A stretch of DNA of 64,000 nt from Muriicola sp041358175 (GTDB taxonomy: Bacteria; Bacteroidota; Bacteroidia; Flavobacteriales; Flavobacteriaceae). Of the stretch, positions 44,420 through 53,336 are shown one piece after another (the first letter of the stretch is position 1; each line of letters begins with the position of its first letter). A program made the translations under genes and the position numbers. The notes beneath the pieces were generated by a model. The model was not told the origin of the DNA. It was given only the letters and a program-made list of their open reading frames with translations, and searched no databases. The stretch covers positions 117,196 through 181,195 of the forward strand of contig NZ_JBGKBE010000007.1 in NCBI RefSeq assembly GCF_041358175.1, given 5' to 3'.

Positions 44420-46492
44420 TTAGTACCAGAAGGTGAGTATCTTTTTAAATCGTTCTGATGATCTTAATGATTGAAAGAGGACATCATTCTGGAAGGTAGT
44501 ACTTGTAAATCGTTTTCCGGCAGCCACGGCTTTGGTAAGATGATCCAGGGCAGACGCATCCTGCCCTGTAAATACATAATATCTGGCCAGGGCATAGTCT
44601 ACTTCCCCAAATTGATATTTGGCTCTCAGATTTTCAATTCTTTCCAGAGTTTGTTTTGCTTTTTCATCCTTCCCATTCTTATGAGAAGACATCGCTAAAA
44701 AAGAAAGCATCGGTATTTCATTTGTACTCTCTGTTAAAACCTCTTCAATTCTTTTCTCGGCCTCAGGAAAGTCCTTTTTATAAAATGTGATTTCCGCACT
44801 GAGTTCTTTTTCTGCCGGGGTTAATAAATTCCCCCTTTTCTCCTGATATGCCAGAACATCATCAAAATAGCGGTTCGCATTGGTTTCGTCCCCGGTTTTC
44901 AGGTATTCAAGTCCGGTTTTTAACATCATCAGCTGCCAGTAGTCTATCCTCCCTAGCAGACGGATGTGTTGCAACAATTCATAAACGGCTGCGTGATCTT
45001 CGTCCAGCACATAGGCTTTCATTAGTACTTCCTTGATCCACTCTTGTCCTGCGGTTCGGGCATAAGGTTCTAACAATTCTATGGTCTCGTCTACCTTTCC
45101 CAGTTCCAGGTTGGCCATGCCTTTGACAAAATACCGGTATTCACAGGAGATGCAATTGTCAAGATCAAAGTCGTTTTTAGGAATCGCTGCATAAATGCTA
45201 TCCACATCCTGGGGTCTGTTTACAAATTGAAGGGCAAGGACCATAGTACTCAAATTGAGTTCAATCTCTATCGGTGCCACGTTGTATTCTTCCTGATAGG
45301 TTCTGTATGCAGTACGGTTATCCCCCTTAAAACAGGCCTCGTAATGTTGTATCATATTGAGTTGTTCCTTCTTGGTGCCAGTTTCAGCAGCCAACACCTG
45401 TAACAGTGAATCAGCCACCGCAAACTGATCCCGGTTATAGTAGTAAGCAACTCTGTCTATCTTGGGTTTAAAAAAACTACTGTCGGCAGCAATTGCCTCA
45501 TTGATGTATTTTAATTGTTCATCAGATTGCAATTCGAGCAGGGCATCACTTTCCAGCCATAACTTGTATGCAGTGTAATTAGGAGGAGTTTCTTCCAGGG
45601 CCAACTGAGCCATACCTTTTGAATCCAGATAGCCCAGCACCCGTTGTTTTATTGCTTCAATGCAATCAAGCGGACTATCAGCATCACACTCTGTTATTTC
45701 AAATGATACCAGTGTCCTGTTCATATTGCCATCCAGAACCGAGCACTGCAGTAACAATCGGCCGTCTTTAAGATAGTAAGTGCCTGTGACGACTTTTGAG
45801 GGCTTCAAATACTCCTTAAGTACACCATTTTCTCCTGTCGGCACAAGGGTGGCCTTGAGTACTTTGGTGTAATCTTCCACCACCTGCGGTGAGATCACCT
45901 GCCCTACTTTATTCTGGGTAATCCCATGCATAATCCAGTCTACTGCCATTTTACCTACAACATCCATATTGGGGTCGGTCGTATTATTTTCAAAGGGCAG
46001 AACGGCAATTCGGTCGTTGTCTGGTTCCTCGGGAAAAGTAAAGGCACTCATGTTCTCCTGATTGATAAAGTTTGCTTTTACGATCAGGGCGGCAGAGAAG
46101 AGAGATACGAGGGTTATAACAAACAAGGAAGTGAAATACAATTTTTGAAAAGGGCTGTAGAAATGTACCCCGGGCAAATGTACCTTCCTTTTTTTCAGAC
46201 CCTTGATTTCCTCTGCTGAGTTTGCCGACTTGGATGTTACTTTTAAACCCTTTCTTCGGCTGAATCTGGACTCGAGAGGCTTTAATCGATACCTCCATAT
46301 CAGATAAACATAAAAGGGAAATCCGATAAGCAAAACAAGTAAAAGATAGGTCATGCTTATTTTAGGCAACCCAAAGGGTTCATAGATTACCGAAAACACC
46401 TGTATCAGGACCCAGCTGGAAACAATATAAATGGAAAGGTTCTTAAAAACCTCCTTTTCATGACATTCTTTAACAAAGGCTTTAAAATTCAT
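44420..46492 (-). CDS. Membrane FlgO/TolB-like TPR protein, paralogue B
   Basis: In this 690-residue protein three TM helices (about 19-37, 46-66, 118-138) precede a soluble domain. The domain begins NDRIAVLPFENNT and contains VGKMAVDWIMHGITQ, a FlgO/TolB-like fold usual in adenylate-cyclase-associated TPR proteins. It then runs into many TPR-like helices to the end. The N-terminus FVKECHEKEVFKNLS resembles cyclase-linked TPR membrane proteins, but no catalytic domain is present. It immediately precedes the caspase gene (46 bases) and probably heads that operon. A paralogue of identical length lies upstream. Confidence 0.78.
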   Translation of the reverse strand: MNFKAFVKECHEKEVFKNLSIYIVSSWVLIQVFSVIYEPFGLPKISMTYLLLVLLIGFPFYVYLIWRYRLKPLESRFSRRKGLKVTSKSANSAEEIKGLKKRKVHLPGVHFYSPFQKLYFTSLFVITLVSLFSAALIVKANFINQENMSAFTFPEEPDNDRIAVLPFENNTTDPNMDVVGKMAVDWIMHGITQNKVGQVISPQVVEDYTKVLKATLVPTGENGVLKEYLKPSKVVTGTYYLKDGRLLLQCSVLDGNMNRTLVSFEITECDADSPLDCIEAIKQRVLGYLDSKGMAQLALEETPPNYTAYKLWLESDALLELQSDEQLKYINEAIAADSSFFKPKIDRVAYYYNRDQFAVADSLLQVLAAETGTKKEQLNMIQHYEACFKGDNRTAYRTYQEEYNVAPIEIELNLSTMVLALQFVNRPQDVDSIYAAIPKNDFDLDNCISCEYRYFVKGMANLELGKVDETIELLEPYARTAGQEWIKEVLMKAYVLDEDHAAVYELLQHIRLLGRIDYWQLMMLKTGLEYLKTGDETNANRYFDDVLAYQEKRGNLLTPAEKELSAEITFYKKDFPEAEKRIEEVLTESTNEIPMLSFLAMSSHKNGKDEKAKQTLERIENLRAKYQFGEVDYALARYYVFTGQDASALDHLTKAVAAGKRFTSTTFQNDVLFQSLRSSERFKKILTFWY

Positions 46493-46559
46493 TTAATAGA
46501 ATCGGTATGGGATTTATATAGAAGTCTTAACAAAATACCTTAGGAATCGAGCTAATTTT

Positions 46560-46574
46560 TCACTAATATAGTGA
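46560..46574. promoter_or_regulatory. Perfect palindrome in the divergent region before the repeat peptide
   Basis: TCACTAATATAGTGA has perfect 6-base arms and a 3-base centre. It lies 26 bases before the ATG of the small plus-strand gene and 68 bases upstream of the minus-strand TPR-B start. It could control both directions. Confidence 0.5.
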
Positions 46575-46599
46575 TAAATTAACTCTAAAAATTATAACC

Positions 46600-46731
46600 A
46601 TGGGGACCACAAAACCACAAGCATCGTCCAAAGGAGGACATGTTCCAAAAACAAAAGTAACTTCAAAGGAAGGCCACGTTCCAAAGACGAAAGCAACCTC
46701 TAAAGGAGGTCATGTTCCAAAGACCAAGTAA
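46600..46731 (+). CDS. 43-residue tandem-repeat basic peptide
   Basis: The frame runs from ATG at 46600 to TAA at 46729-46731. After a nine-residue leader (MGTTKPQAS) the protein consists of a 12-residue unit, SKGGHVPKTKVT, repeated as SKEGHVPKTKAT and a final SKGGHVPKTK. It is rich in Lys, His and Thr, has no Cys and no signal peptide, and should be cytoplasmic and disordered. The DNA copies differ at synonymous sites (for example GTTCCAAAAACA and GTTCCAAAGACG), which suggests selection on the peptide. A strong intrinsic terminator follows. I do not recognise the family. It lies alone between the two paralogous TPR genes. Confidence 0.7.
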   Translation: MGTTKPQASSKGGHVPKTKVTSKEGHVPKTKATSKGGHVPKTK

Positions 46732-46808
46732 ATCTGCGAGAATTATCTCCTAATTAATTTGGGCAGAATCGCATAGGCAGTTTGCTGTTAAATTTTCAAG
46801 AAATCAGA

Positions 46809-46836
46809 ACCGGGCACTTTTGTGTCCGGTTTTTTA
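46809..46836 (+). terminator. Intrinsic terminator after the repeat peptide
   Basis: A 9-bp stem (ACCGGGCAC 46809-46817, GTGTCCGGT 46822-46830, one G-T pair) with a TTTT loop is followed by six T residues. It lies 77 bases past the peptide stop and supports a short independent transcript. Confidence 0.85.
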
Positions 46837-46897
46837 ATAAATATCTGTGAAATTACATTCTGAAAAAGCTACACCAAATTACCTCATAGACTTTGAC

Positions 46898-48970
46898 TCA
46901 ATGCCAGAAATTGAGAACATTCTTAAAACTCTCTAATTCTGTATAAGGCTTCATCAGGACATCGTCATGGAATGTCCCTGGATTATACCGTTTCCCTGCT
47001 GCTACCGCACGGATCAGGTTTTGAATTAGTAGATCGGTATCCCCTTTAACTGCATAATATCTGGCTTTCGCATAGTCGATTTTACCATACTGATAGTCAG
47101 CCCTTAGTCGGTCGATATCCCCCATCAGCTTTTCCGCTTTTTCCAACTCCCCTTCCTCAAACAAGCACATCGCTTGAAAAGAGATGTAGTCCACATCTTC
47201 AGGGTCTATCTCCTGTAAACTTTGAAAGATCTCACTTGCTTCTTTGAATTCATCCAAATAAAAATAGGTGAACGCCTTTAATTCCTTTTCCTCAATAGTC
47301 AACTCAGCCGACTGATCTTCAAGTGATCCGAGCAGCTTATTTAAATACAAATCGGCTCGTGAACGGTCTTCCTGCAGAAGGTATTGTTTGGCTACCAACA
47401 GGCATTTTTCTCTCCAGGTATCCAGATCGCCAGTAAGCTTAATAGTGTTCATAATGTTATCGACTTCCGAATGATCGCTAATGCGCATATTGGCATACAT
47501 TAAGACGTCTTTTATCCAGTAAAACTCCTTTACTCTTCCATAGTCCTTAAACATCTCTATGGCCTTTTCAGGTTTGCCGAGGGCGATATCGGCCATGCCT
47601 TTGCTAAAGTGACGGTATTCACAGGTCTGGCAGCTTAAACTGTCTATATTAGCCATGATCGGCTGTTTGTTATAGATGGAATCAATTGCCTCCGGCCTGT
47701 TTACAAACTGAAGCGCCAACACCATGGTACTACTGTTGTTGTTGAGATCATCGGGTTCGGTATTATACTCTTTCTTTAGGTAGGTAAATGCCCTCTTATT
47801 ATCGCCTTTAATAAGAGCAGTCCATAATTTTACAAGATTTTGTTGCCTTTTGCTTTTTAGATTTGCAGATGAAAGCTCCCTTGCCATGGAATCGGCCATG
47901 GCAAAATCTTCCAGGTTATAATAATAGGCCATCCTGTGCAGTTTGGGCTCAAAATACGTACTGTCGAGGGCTATGGCCTCATTGAGGAGGTTTAAGTATT
48001 CGGGGGTATGGCTCTCAAATTTATTCATTCCCTGCATCAACTTGTAGGCTTCGTAATTAGGGGGTGTTTCTTCATATACGGTATATAATTCATCTTCCTC
48101 TAACAGCGCACTGAGCAGCCTTTGTTTGAGCATTTCTATGCAGACCAGCGGACTGTCTGAGTCGCAGGAAACCGGTTCAATGGTCTCCAGGGTTTCATTC
48201 ATATTCCCATCCAGAATGGTGCATTGGATCAAAAGTTTTCCGTTGTTCAGGTAGTAATTCCCCGAAATGATCTTACCGGGCTTCAGGTATTCGGTCAGTA
48301 TTCCATTGTCTTCATCCGGTACCAGGGAAGCCTTTAGTACCGTTGCATACTGCTCTACCACTTTTGGGGATATTACCTGCCCCATGTCATTTTGTGTAAT
48401 TCCGTGAATAATCCAGTCGACCGCCATTTTTCCCACCACATCAAGTTCTTCATTGGTTGTGTTATTTTCAAAGGAGAGCACGGCGATCTTGTCATTGCTA
48501 TCATCTTTGGCGAAGGCAAATACGCCCGGTTCAGGTTCGTTGATAAAATTGGCTCGGACAATCAGGGCTACAGCAAATACCGAAATAAGCAGGATGGCAA
48601 AGAGAAAGGTGAAATACATTTTTTGAAAGGGACTGTAGAAATGGATCCCCGGGAGATGTACCTTTCGTTTCTTAAGTTGAGATTCTACCCCTTTATCTCC
48701 TGTTTTATTTTTTACGAATTTCATCCCTTCACGCCGACTCAGTTTGGTCTCGGATGGTTTTAGGCGATACCGCCAGATGAGATAAGTATAGAATGGAAAA
48801 CCTGCAATCAATACCAGCAAGAGGTAGGTCATGGAGATCTTAGGCAGTCCAAAAGGTTCCCACATTTCCGAAAAGACCTGTATCAATACCCAGCTGGAAA
48901 CGACGTAAATGGAAAGATTTTTAAATACCTCTTTCTGATGGCATTCTTTTACAAATTCTTTTAAATTCAT
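46898..48970 (-). CDS. Membrane FlgO/TolB-like TPR protein, paralogue A
   Basis: This 690-residue protein has the same layout as its neighbour: three TM helices within the first 140 residues, then DKIAVLSFENNTTNEELDVV beginning a FlgO/TolB-like domain, then TPR-like helices. The N-terminal 80 residues and the FlgO-like domain are close to the paralogue (NLSIYVVSSWVLIQVF in both, one residue apart). The TPR part diverges much more, suggesting different partners or ligands. The two genes are separated by the repeat-peptide gene and its terminator, so this one probably forms its own transcript. Confidence 0.78.
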   Translation of the reverse strand: MNLKEFVKECHQKEVFKNLSIYVVSSWVLIQVFSEMWEPFGLPKISMTYLLLVLIAGFPFYTYLIWRYRLKPSETKLSRREGMKFVKNKTGDKGVESQLKKRKVHLPGIHFYSPFQKMYFTFLFAILLISVFAVALIVRANFINEPEPGVFAFAKDDSNDKIAVLSFENNTTNEELDVVGKMAVDWIIHGITQNDMGQVISPKVVEQYATVLKASLVPDEDNGILTEYLKPGKIISGNYYLNNGKLLIQCTILDGNMNETLETIEPVSCDSDSPLVCIEMLKQRLLSALLEEDELYTVYEETPPNYEAYKLMQGMNKFESHTPEYLNLLNEAIALDSTYFEPKLHRMAYYYNLEDFAMADSMARELSSANLKSKRQQNLVKLWTALIKGDNKRAFTYLKKEYNTEPDDLNNNSSTMVLALQFVNRPEAIDSIYNKQPIMANIDSLSCQTCEYRHFSKGMADIALGKPEKAIEMFKDYGRVKEFYWIKDVLMYANMRISDHSEVDNIMNTIKLTGDLDTWREKCLLVAKQYLLQEDRSRADLYLNKLLGSLEDQSAELTIEEKELKAFTYFYLDEFKEASEIFQSLQEIDPEDVDYISFQAMCLFEEGELEKAEKLMGDIDRLRADYQYGKIDYAKARYYAVKGDTDLLIQNLIRAVAAGKRYNPGTFHDDVLMKPYTELESFKNVLNFWH

Positions 48971-49054
48971 TCTTGTGGTTGGCTAGTAACACTTCAAGAT
49001 AATAATTAATTGTTTAAGACAACCTTACTGAATGATAGATCACCCCAGGAATAA

Positions 49055-49066
49055 TTGTATATACAA
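49055..49066. promoter_or_regulatory. 12-bp palindrome between TPR-A and the dienelactone hydrolase
   Basis: TTGTATATACAA is a perfect palindrome in the 173-bp divergent gap, 85 bases upstream of TPR-A and 78 bases upstream of the hydrolase gene. It may be an operator. Confidence 0.35.
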
Positions 49067-49143
49067 CATGTCCTAACCTATTTTTTTGGTATCTTTTTAG
49101 TTGCAAAAAGAGCTTTTGGCTTTTACTCTAAATTAAAGTACTC

Positions 49144-50028
49144 ATGAAAAAATTAAAGAAAGGTGAAATTAAACAGGAGGTGTTTGAGCTTTACGATGCT
49201 TATGCCCACAACAAGTTGCAACGCAGGGAATTTATTGAGAAGCTATCAGTCTATGCCGTTGGCGGGATAACCGTTGCTTCACTGATGAGTTTCCTTATGC
49301 CGAATTACAAGGACACCCTCCTAGTAAAACAGGATGATCCCGGCCTGGATTCAGGATTTATTACCTATGACTCTCCGAAGGGAGGCGGTAAGATCAAGGG
49401 CCTGCTTTCAAAACCCAAAGAAGCCAAATCTGCTTTGGGCGGAATCGTGGTGGTTCATGAAAACAGGGGTCTAAATCCTTATGTAGAGGACACTGCGCGA
49501 AGGGCAGCACTTGCCGGTTTTATTACCCTGGCGCCCGATGCACTCTCGCCCCTGGGCGGTTATCCGGGAAATGATGACGAAGGAAGGACCATGCAGCGAA
49601 AACGCGATCGGAATGAAATGCTGGAGGACTTTATTGCCGCATTTAACTATTTAAAGGAACACAAAGACTGCAACGGTAAGATCGGGGTGGTTGGTTTTTG
49701 TTTTGGGGGTTGGATCTCTAATATGATGGCGGTAAAAGTACCTGACCTGGCTGCTTCCGTACCTTTTTACGGCGGACAGCCCAAGGAAGATATCGACAAG
49801 ATCAAAGCACCTCTGATGCTTCAATTTGCAGGACTCGACGAACGCGTCAATGCGGGTTGGCCGGCCTATGAAGAAGCCTTAAAGAAACACGGAAAGGAGT
49901 ATGTGGCCTACACCTACCCGGATGTCAACCACGGCTTTCACAATACGAGTACGCCACGTTACGATGAAGAGGCTGCGGAACTGGCCTGGGGGAGGACTAT
50001 TGAATTTTTTAAAGAGAAATTGAATTAG
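49144..50028 (+). CDS. Dienelactone hydrolase family protein, Tat-type signal
   Basis: In this 294-residue alpha/beta hydrolase a twin-arginine-like segment LQRREFIEKLSVYAVGG precedes a hydrophobic stretch near residues 33-50, so it is probably exported or membrane-anchored. GGIVVVHENRGLNPYVED is the oxyanion region and VVGFCFGGW holds the nucleophile Cys typical of DLH. FAGLDERV (Asp) and YPDVNHGFHN (His) complete the triad. In related pathways DLH opens dienelactones from aromatic degradation; exported Bacteroidota members are uncharacterised. It is convergent with the AraC gene and next to the oxidoreductase cluster. Confidence 0.88.
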   Translation: MKKLKKGEIKQEVFELYDAYAHNKLQRREFIEKLSVYAVGGITVASLMSFLMPNYKDTLLVKQDDPGLDSGFITYDSPKGGGKIKGLLSKPKEAKSALGGIVVVHENRGLNPYVEDTARRAALAGFITLAPDALSPLGGYPGNDDEGRTMQRKRDRNEMLEDFIAAFNYLKEHKDCNGKIGVVGFCFGGWISNMMAVKVPDLAASVPFYGGQPKEDIDKIKAPLMLQFAGLDERVNAGWPAYEEALKKHGKEYVAYTYPDVNHGFHNTSTPRYDEEAAELAWGRTIEFFKEKLN

Positions 50029-50045
50029 TTATCCGGCAAAATGAG

Positions 50046-50954
50046 TCAGTTCATAGATCTGAATTCACTTGGGGAGTGACCTACGCGCTGTTTAAAGAGA
50101 CGGGTGAAATGCTGCGGATATTTAAACCCCAGTTCATGGGCAATTTCACTGACTGTTTTAGTGGGGTCGAATACCCTCTCCTTTGCTTCTTCGATTAATT
50201 TATTCTGTATGTATTCCTGGGCAGAATGGCCTGTCTCCTTTTTAATGAGGTCTCCGAAATAGTTAGAAGATAAATGTAATTGATCTGCAAAATACGCCAC
50301 TGAGGGTGTTCCGTATTTTTGAGGTCTGTCAGAAGTAAAGTATTCCTTTAAGAGCACATCGAAATTCTCAAGGAAACTATTGTTCTCTTTTTCCCGGGTA
50401 AGGAATTGTCGATCGTAAAATCGCACACAGTAGTCCAACAGAAGTTCGATGTTAGCAGTAATGAGTTTTTTGGTGTGCTTGTCGATAGTCTGGTCCAGTT
50501 CAAACTGAATTTTATCCAACAAGCTTACGATCACCTTTCGTTCTTTGGCCGAAAGATGTAGTGCTTCAAAAAGTGAATACGAGAAATAGTTATAATGATG
50601 AATTTTACGACCCAGTTCGGTGCCCAAAAATAAATCGGGATGGAACAACAAGGCATAGCCTTTCGGACGATAATTTGGATCATCATATGAAAGCTCAACC
50701 AATTGATCGGGTCCAACAAAAACCAGAGTACCCTCATCATAATCATAGGGCTTTCCGCCGTATTTCAACTTGCACCCGGTAGCGTCCTTTAGAAAAATGG
50801 CATAGCAGTTAAATCGCAGAGCATTAAAGTCTTTAATGGTCTTTCCGTCTTCATCTACATCCTGAAAATCAACCACCCCAACTAATGGGTGTAAAACCTC
50901 CTGGTTGCGCAATTTGAGGTAGTCTCCTACTGCTTTAATTTCATACACCTTCAT
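50046..50954 (-). CDS. AraC family transcriptional regulator
   Basis: In this 302-residue protein residues 1-190 form a cupin-like sensor part, and the C-terminal 100 residues contain two HTHs (VAYFADQLHLSSNYFGDLIK, then TVSEIAHELGFKYPQHFTRL and FKQRVGHSPSEFRS). It is divergent from the large plus-strand cluster that starts at 51.1 kb, with a 140-bp shared control region. It is the obvious candidate regulator of that cluster. The effector is unknown. Confidence 0.92.
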   Translation of the reverse strand: MKVYEIKAVGDYLKLRNQEVLHPLVGVVDFQDVDEDGKTIKDFNALRFNCYAIFLKDATGCKLKYGGKPYDYDEGTLVFVGPDQLVELSYDDPNYRPKGYALLFHPDLFLGTELGRKIHHYNYFSYSLFEALHLSAKERKVIVSLLDKIQFELDQTIDKHTKKLITANIELLLDYCVRFYDRQFLTREKENNSFLENFDVLLKEYFTSDRPQKYGTPSVAYFADQLHLSSNYFGDLIKKETGHSAQEYIQNKLIEEAKERVFDPTKTVSEIAHELGFKYPQHFTRLFKQRVGHSPSEFRSMN

Positions 50955-51082
50955 TATCCCGTTATTAATATTTTGTTAAAGATAAGACATTGATAACCAG
51001 CGAATCAAACATCCTTAGAGAATTCTGTAATAATGGTAGATAAATCCGTAATCCGGGTAATTAATAGATCATAGACAGGCTT

Positions 51083-51090
51083 TAATTTTG
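51083..51090 (+). promoter_or_regulatory. -10 element (TAATTTTG) of the 51-62 kb cluster
   Basis: An exact TAnnTTTG match ends 4 bases before the first possible start codon of the DUF5916 gene. Transcription would begin near 51097. If it is a true promoter, translation must start at the next in-frame ATG, 51143, which also begins the natural signal peptide. Confidence 0.45.
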
Positions 51091-51094
51091 TTGC

Positions 51095-53326
51095 ATGACA
51101 GAGAATAGGATAAACTATTGGTGGAAATATTCCAGATTCAGAATGATCTTTTCAGGATTGCTGTTTGTTGTATGTGGTTTGTCCTTTGGGCAAAGTACTA
51201 GTAAGCAAATTACTGCCAGACTCATCACTGATAACATTGTATTGGATGGGTTGATGGATGAAACAATATGGCAAACTGCCGAAGTTGCCAGTAATTTTCA
51301 GCAATTCTTTCCTTCAGACCAGGTTGAGGCACAATACACAACCGAAGTAAGAGTATTATATTCTGAGACTCATCTGTATGTGGGTATTTACGCTGAAAAA
51401 GCTCCAGGGGATTATGTAGTCTCCACCTTAAAAAGAGATTTTGGTGCCCTTACGAATGATAATATCTCTCTCCTATTCGATACCTTCAGCGACGGCACTA
51501 CAGCCTATTTCTTTGGAGTTACCCCCTATGGTGTACTGCGTGAAGGCTTGGTCTCAGAGGGCGGGGCTTCTTTTAACAATACCTGGGATATCAAATGGCA
51601 GGCTGAGGCGAGTCGATTTGATGATCATTTTGTAATAGAAGTCGCCATCCCGTTTACTTCCTTAAAATTTCCGGAAGGGACCTCAACATGGCGTTTCCGT
51701 CCTTATCGTTGGAATAACCAGTCGAACCAGCAGGATAGCTGGGTAAAAGTTCCTCAGCAACAACTGCTATCCAGTCTGGCTGATATGGGGGAACTCATTT
51801 TTGAAAAACCTCTGGGTGAATCGCGAATGCCCATTGCTTTGATTCCATATATCAATATCCTTGCGGACAAAAACTATGGTGCAGATGAGTCTGACACACA
51901 ATTTAAAACCGGGGGCGATGCTAAAATTTCAATTGGCAACGGTATGAATCTCGACCTCACACTGAATCCCGACTTTTCCAATGTGGAAGTGGATGATATT
52001 TTTACAAACCTGACCCGTTTTGAGGTGAGATTACCTGAAAAGCGTCAGTTCTTTATAGATAACAGCGATCTTTTTGAAAATTTCGGAAATACCTTTAATG
52101 AAGCCAAACCTTTCTTTTCCCGGAGGATTGGTCTTGCACGGAATGCCGAAGGGAACCTCATTCAAAATGATATTATTGGCGGTGTCCGTCTCAGTGGGAA
52201 ACTTAATAAAGACTGGCGTTTGGGAGTGCTTAACATACAGACTGCCAAGGACGAAGCCAATGAAATTGCTTCCAATAATAATATGATGCTGGCCCTTCAG
52301 CGGAAAGTTGGTGCCAGATCTAACATTGGCGTGTTTTGGGTCAACAGACAGGTGATGGGCGATGAGGGATATATTACCCCTGATGATAATTTCAATCGGG
52401 TCATAGGGGCGGATTATAATCTAGCTTCAGAAGACAACAACTGGAATGGAAAATTCTACCTCCACAAGTCTTTTCAGCCAGGAGACAACACAGGAAATTT
52501 TTCTTCCCAGGCCACTGTTACTTATAATCCCCGTAAATGGCGAATTACTGAGGACCTGGTTTATATTGACCAGGATTTTACAGCAGACCTTGGCTTTGTT
52601 CCACGAACCGATGTATTGAAATGGGGTAATGGAATACAGCATATCTTTTATCCCGAAAATGGGATCATCAATACGCATGCACCCCGTTTACTAACTATAG
52701 TCTACTGGCGGCCCTCGCTTGATTATAAAAAGACAGACCATCGTTATACGGGGAGCTGGGAGTTTGCCTTTCGGGATCAGGCTACGGCAGAATTTTCCTT
52801 TACCAACAACTATATTTTTCTTACCGCACCATTCGATCCTTCCCGAACCGCAGGAGCGACACCTCTACCGGGCGATCAGGGATACACCTTTAACCAGGCC
52901 AGCATAGAATTTGCTTCTAATAACACTAGTGTTTTTACCTATGGTGCTAATGCTACAATAGGCCAGTTTTTTAATGGCAATATTACCGCCCTTGGAGCAC
53001 AATTTGGATTCAGAGTGCAACCTAAGGCCCAATTCAGTCTAAGACTAGACTATAACGGGATACGACTTCCCGATCCCTATGCGGATGCAAACATCTTTTT
53101 TGCCACCTTCAGATCGGATATCACCTTCAGTAAGAGCCTGTTCTGGAATACCCTGGTGCAGTACAGTAACCGACAGGAAAACCTTGGGATCAATTCGAGG
53201 TTACAATGGCGATTCGCACCCCTTTCTGATCTGTTTCTTGTCTATAACGATAATTATTTTACAGAGACATTTGCACCGAGATTCCGGTCTATAAACCTTA
53301 AATTAACGTACTGGTTAAACATATAA
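51095..53326 (+). CDS. DUF5916 protein with N-terminal CBM9-like domain, cluster head
   Basis: This exported protein (743 residues from 51095, 727 from 51143) has a signal core FSGLLFVVCGLSFGQ. The CBM9-like N-domain contains NIVLDGLMDETIWQTA. The DUF5916 barrel shows LPEKRQFFIDNSDLFENFG, PFFSRRIGLAR and a last strand ending KLTYWLNI. It is a paralogue of the 31.5-kb gene. The start at 51143 is favoured by the -10 element and the normal signal length; I give the longer coordinates because the shorter start is not proven. It heads a run of plus-strand genes, 10 bases before the alpha/beta hydrolase. Confidence 0.87.
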   Translation: MTENRINYWWKYSRFRMIFSGLLFVVCGLSFGQSTSKQITARLITDNIVLDGLMDETIWQTAEVASNFQQFFPSDQVEAQYTTEVRVLYSETHLYVGIYAEKAPGDYVVSTLKRDFGALTNDNISLLFDTFSDGTTAYFFGVTPYGVLREGLVSEGGASFNNTWDIKWQAEASRFDDHFVIEVAIPFTSLKFPEGTSTWRFRPYRWNNQSNQQDSWVKVPQQQLLSSLADMGELIFEKPLGESRMPIALIPYINILADKNYGADESDTQFKTGGDAKISIGNGMNLDLTLNPDFSNVEVDDIFTNLTRFEVRLPEKRQFFIDNSDLFENFGNTFNEAKPFFSRRIGLARNAEGNLIQNDIIGGVRLSGKLNKDWRLGVLNIQTAKDEANEIASNNNMMLALQRKVGARSNIGVFWVNRQVMGDEGYITPDDNFNRVIGADYNLASEDNNWNGKFYLHKSFQPGDNTGNFSSQATVTYNPRKWRITEDLVYIDQDFTADLGFVPRTDVLKWGNGIQHIFYPENGIINTHAPRLLTIVYWRPSLDYKKTDHRYTGSWEFAFRDQATAEFSFTNNYIFLTAPFDPSRTAGATPLPGDQGYTFNQASIEFASNNTSVFTYGANATIGQFFNGNITALGAQFGFRVQPKAQFSLRLDYNGIRLPDPYADANIFFATFRSDITFSKSLFWNTLVQYSNRQENLGINSRLQWRFAPLSDLFLVYNDNYFTETFAPRFRSINLKLTYWLNI

Positions 53327-53336
53327 GTTCTTCCAA

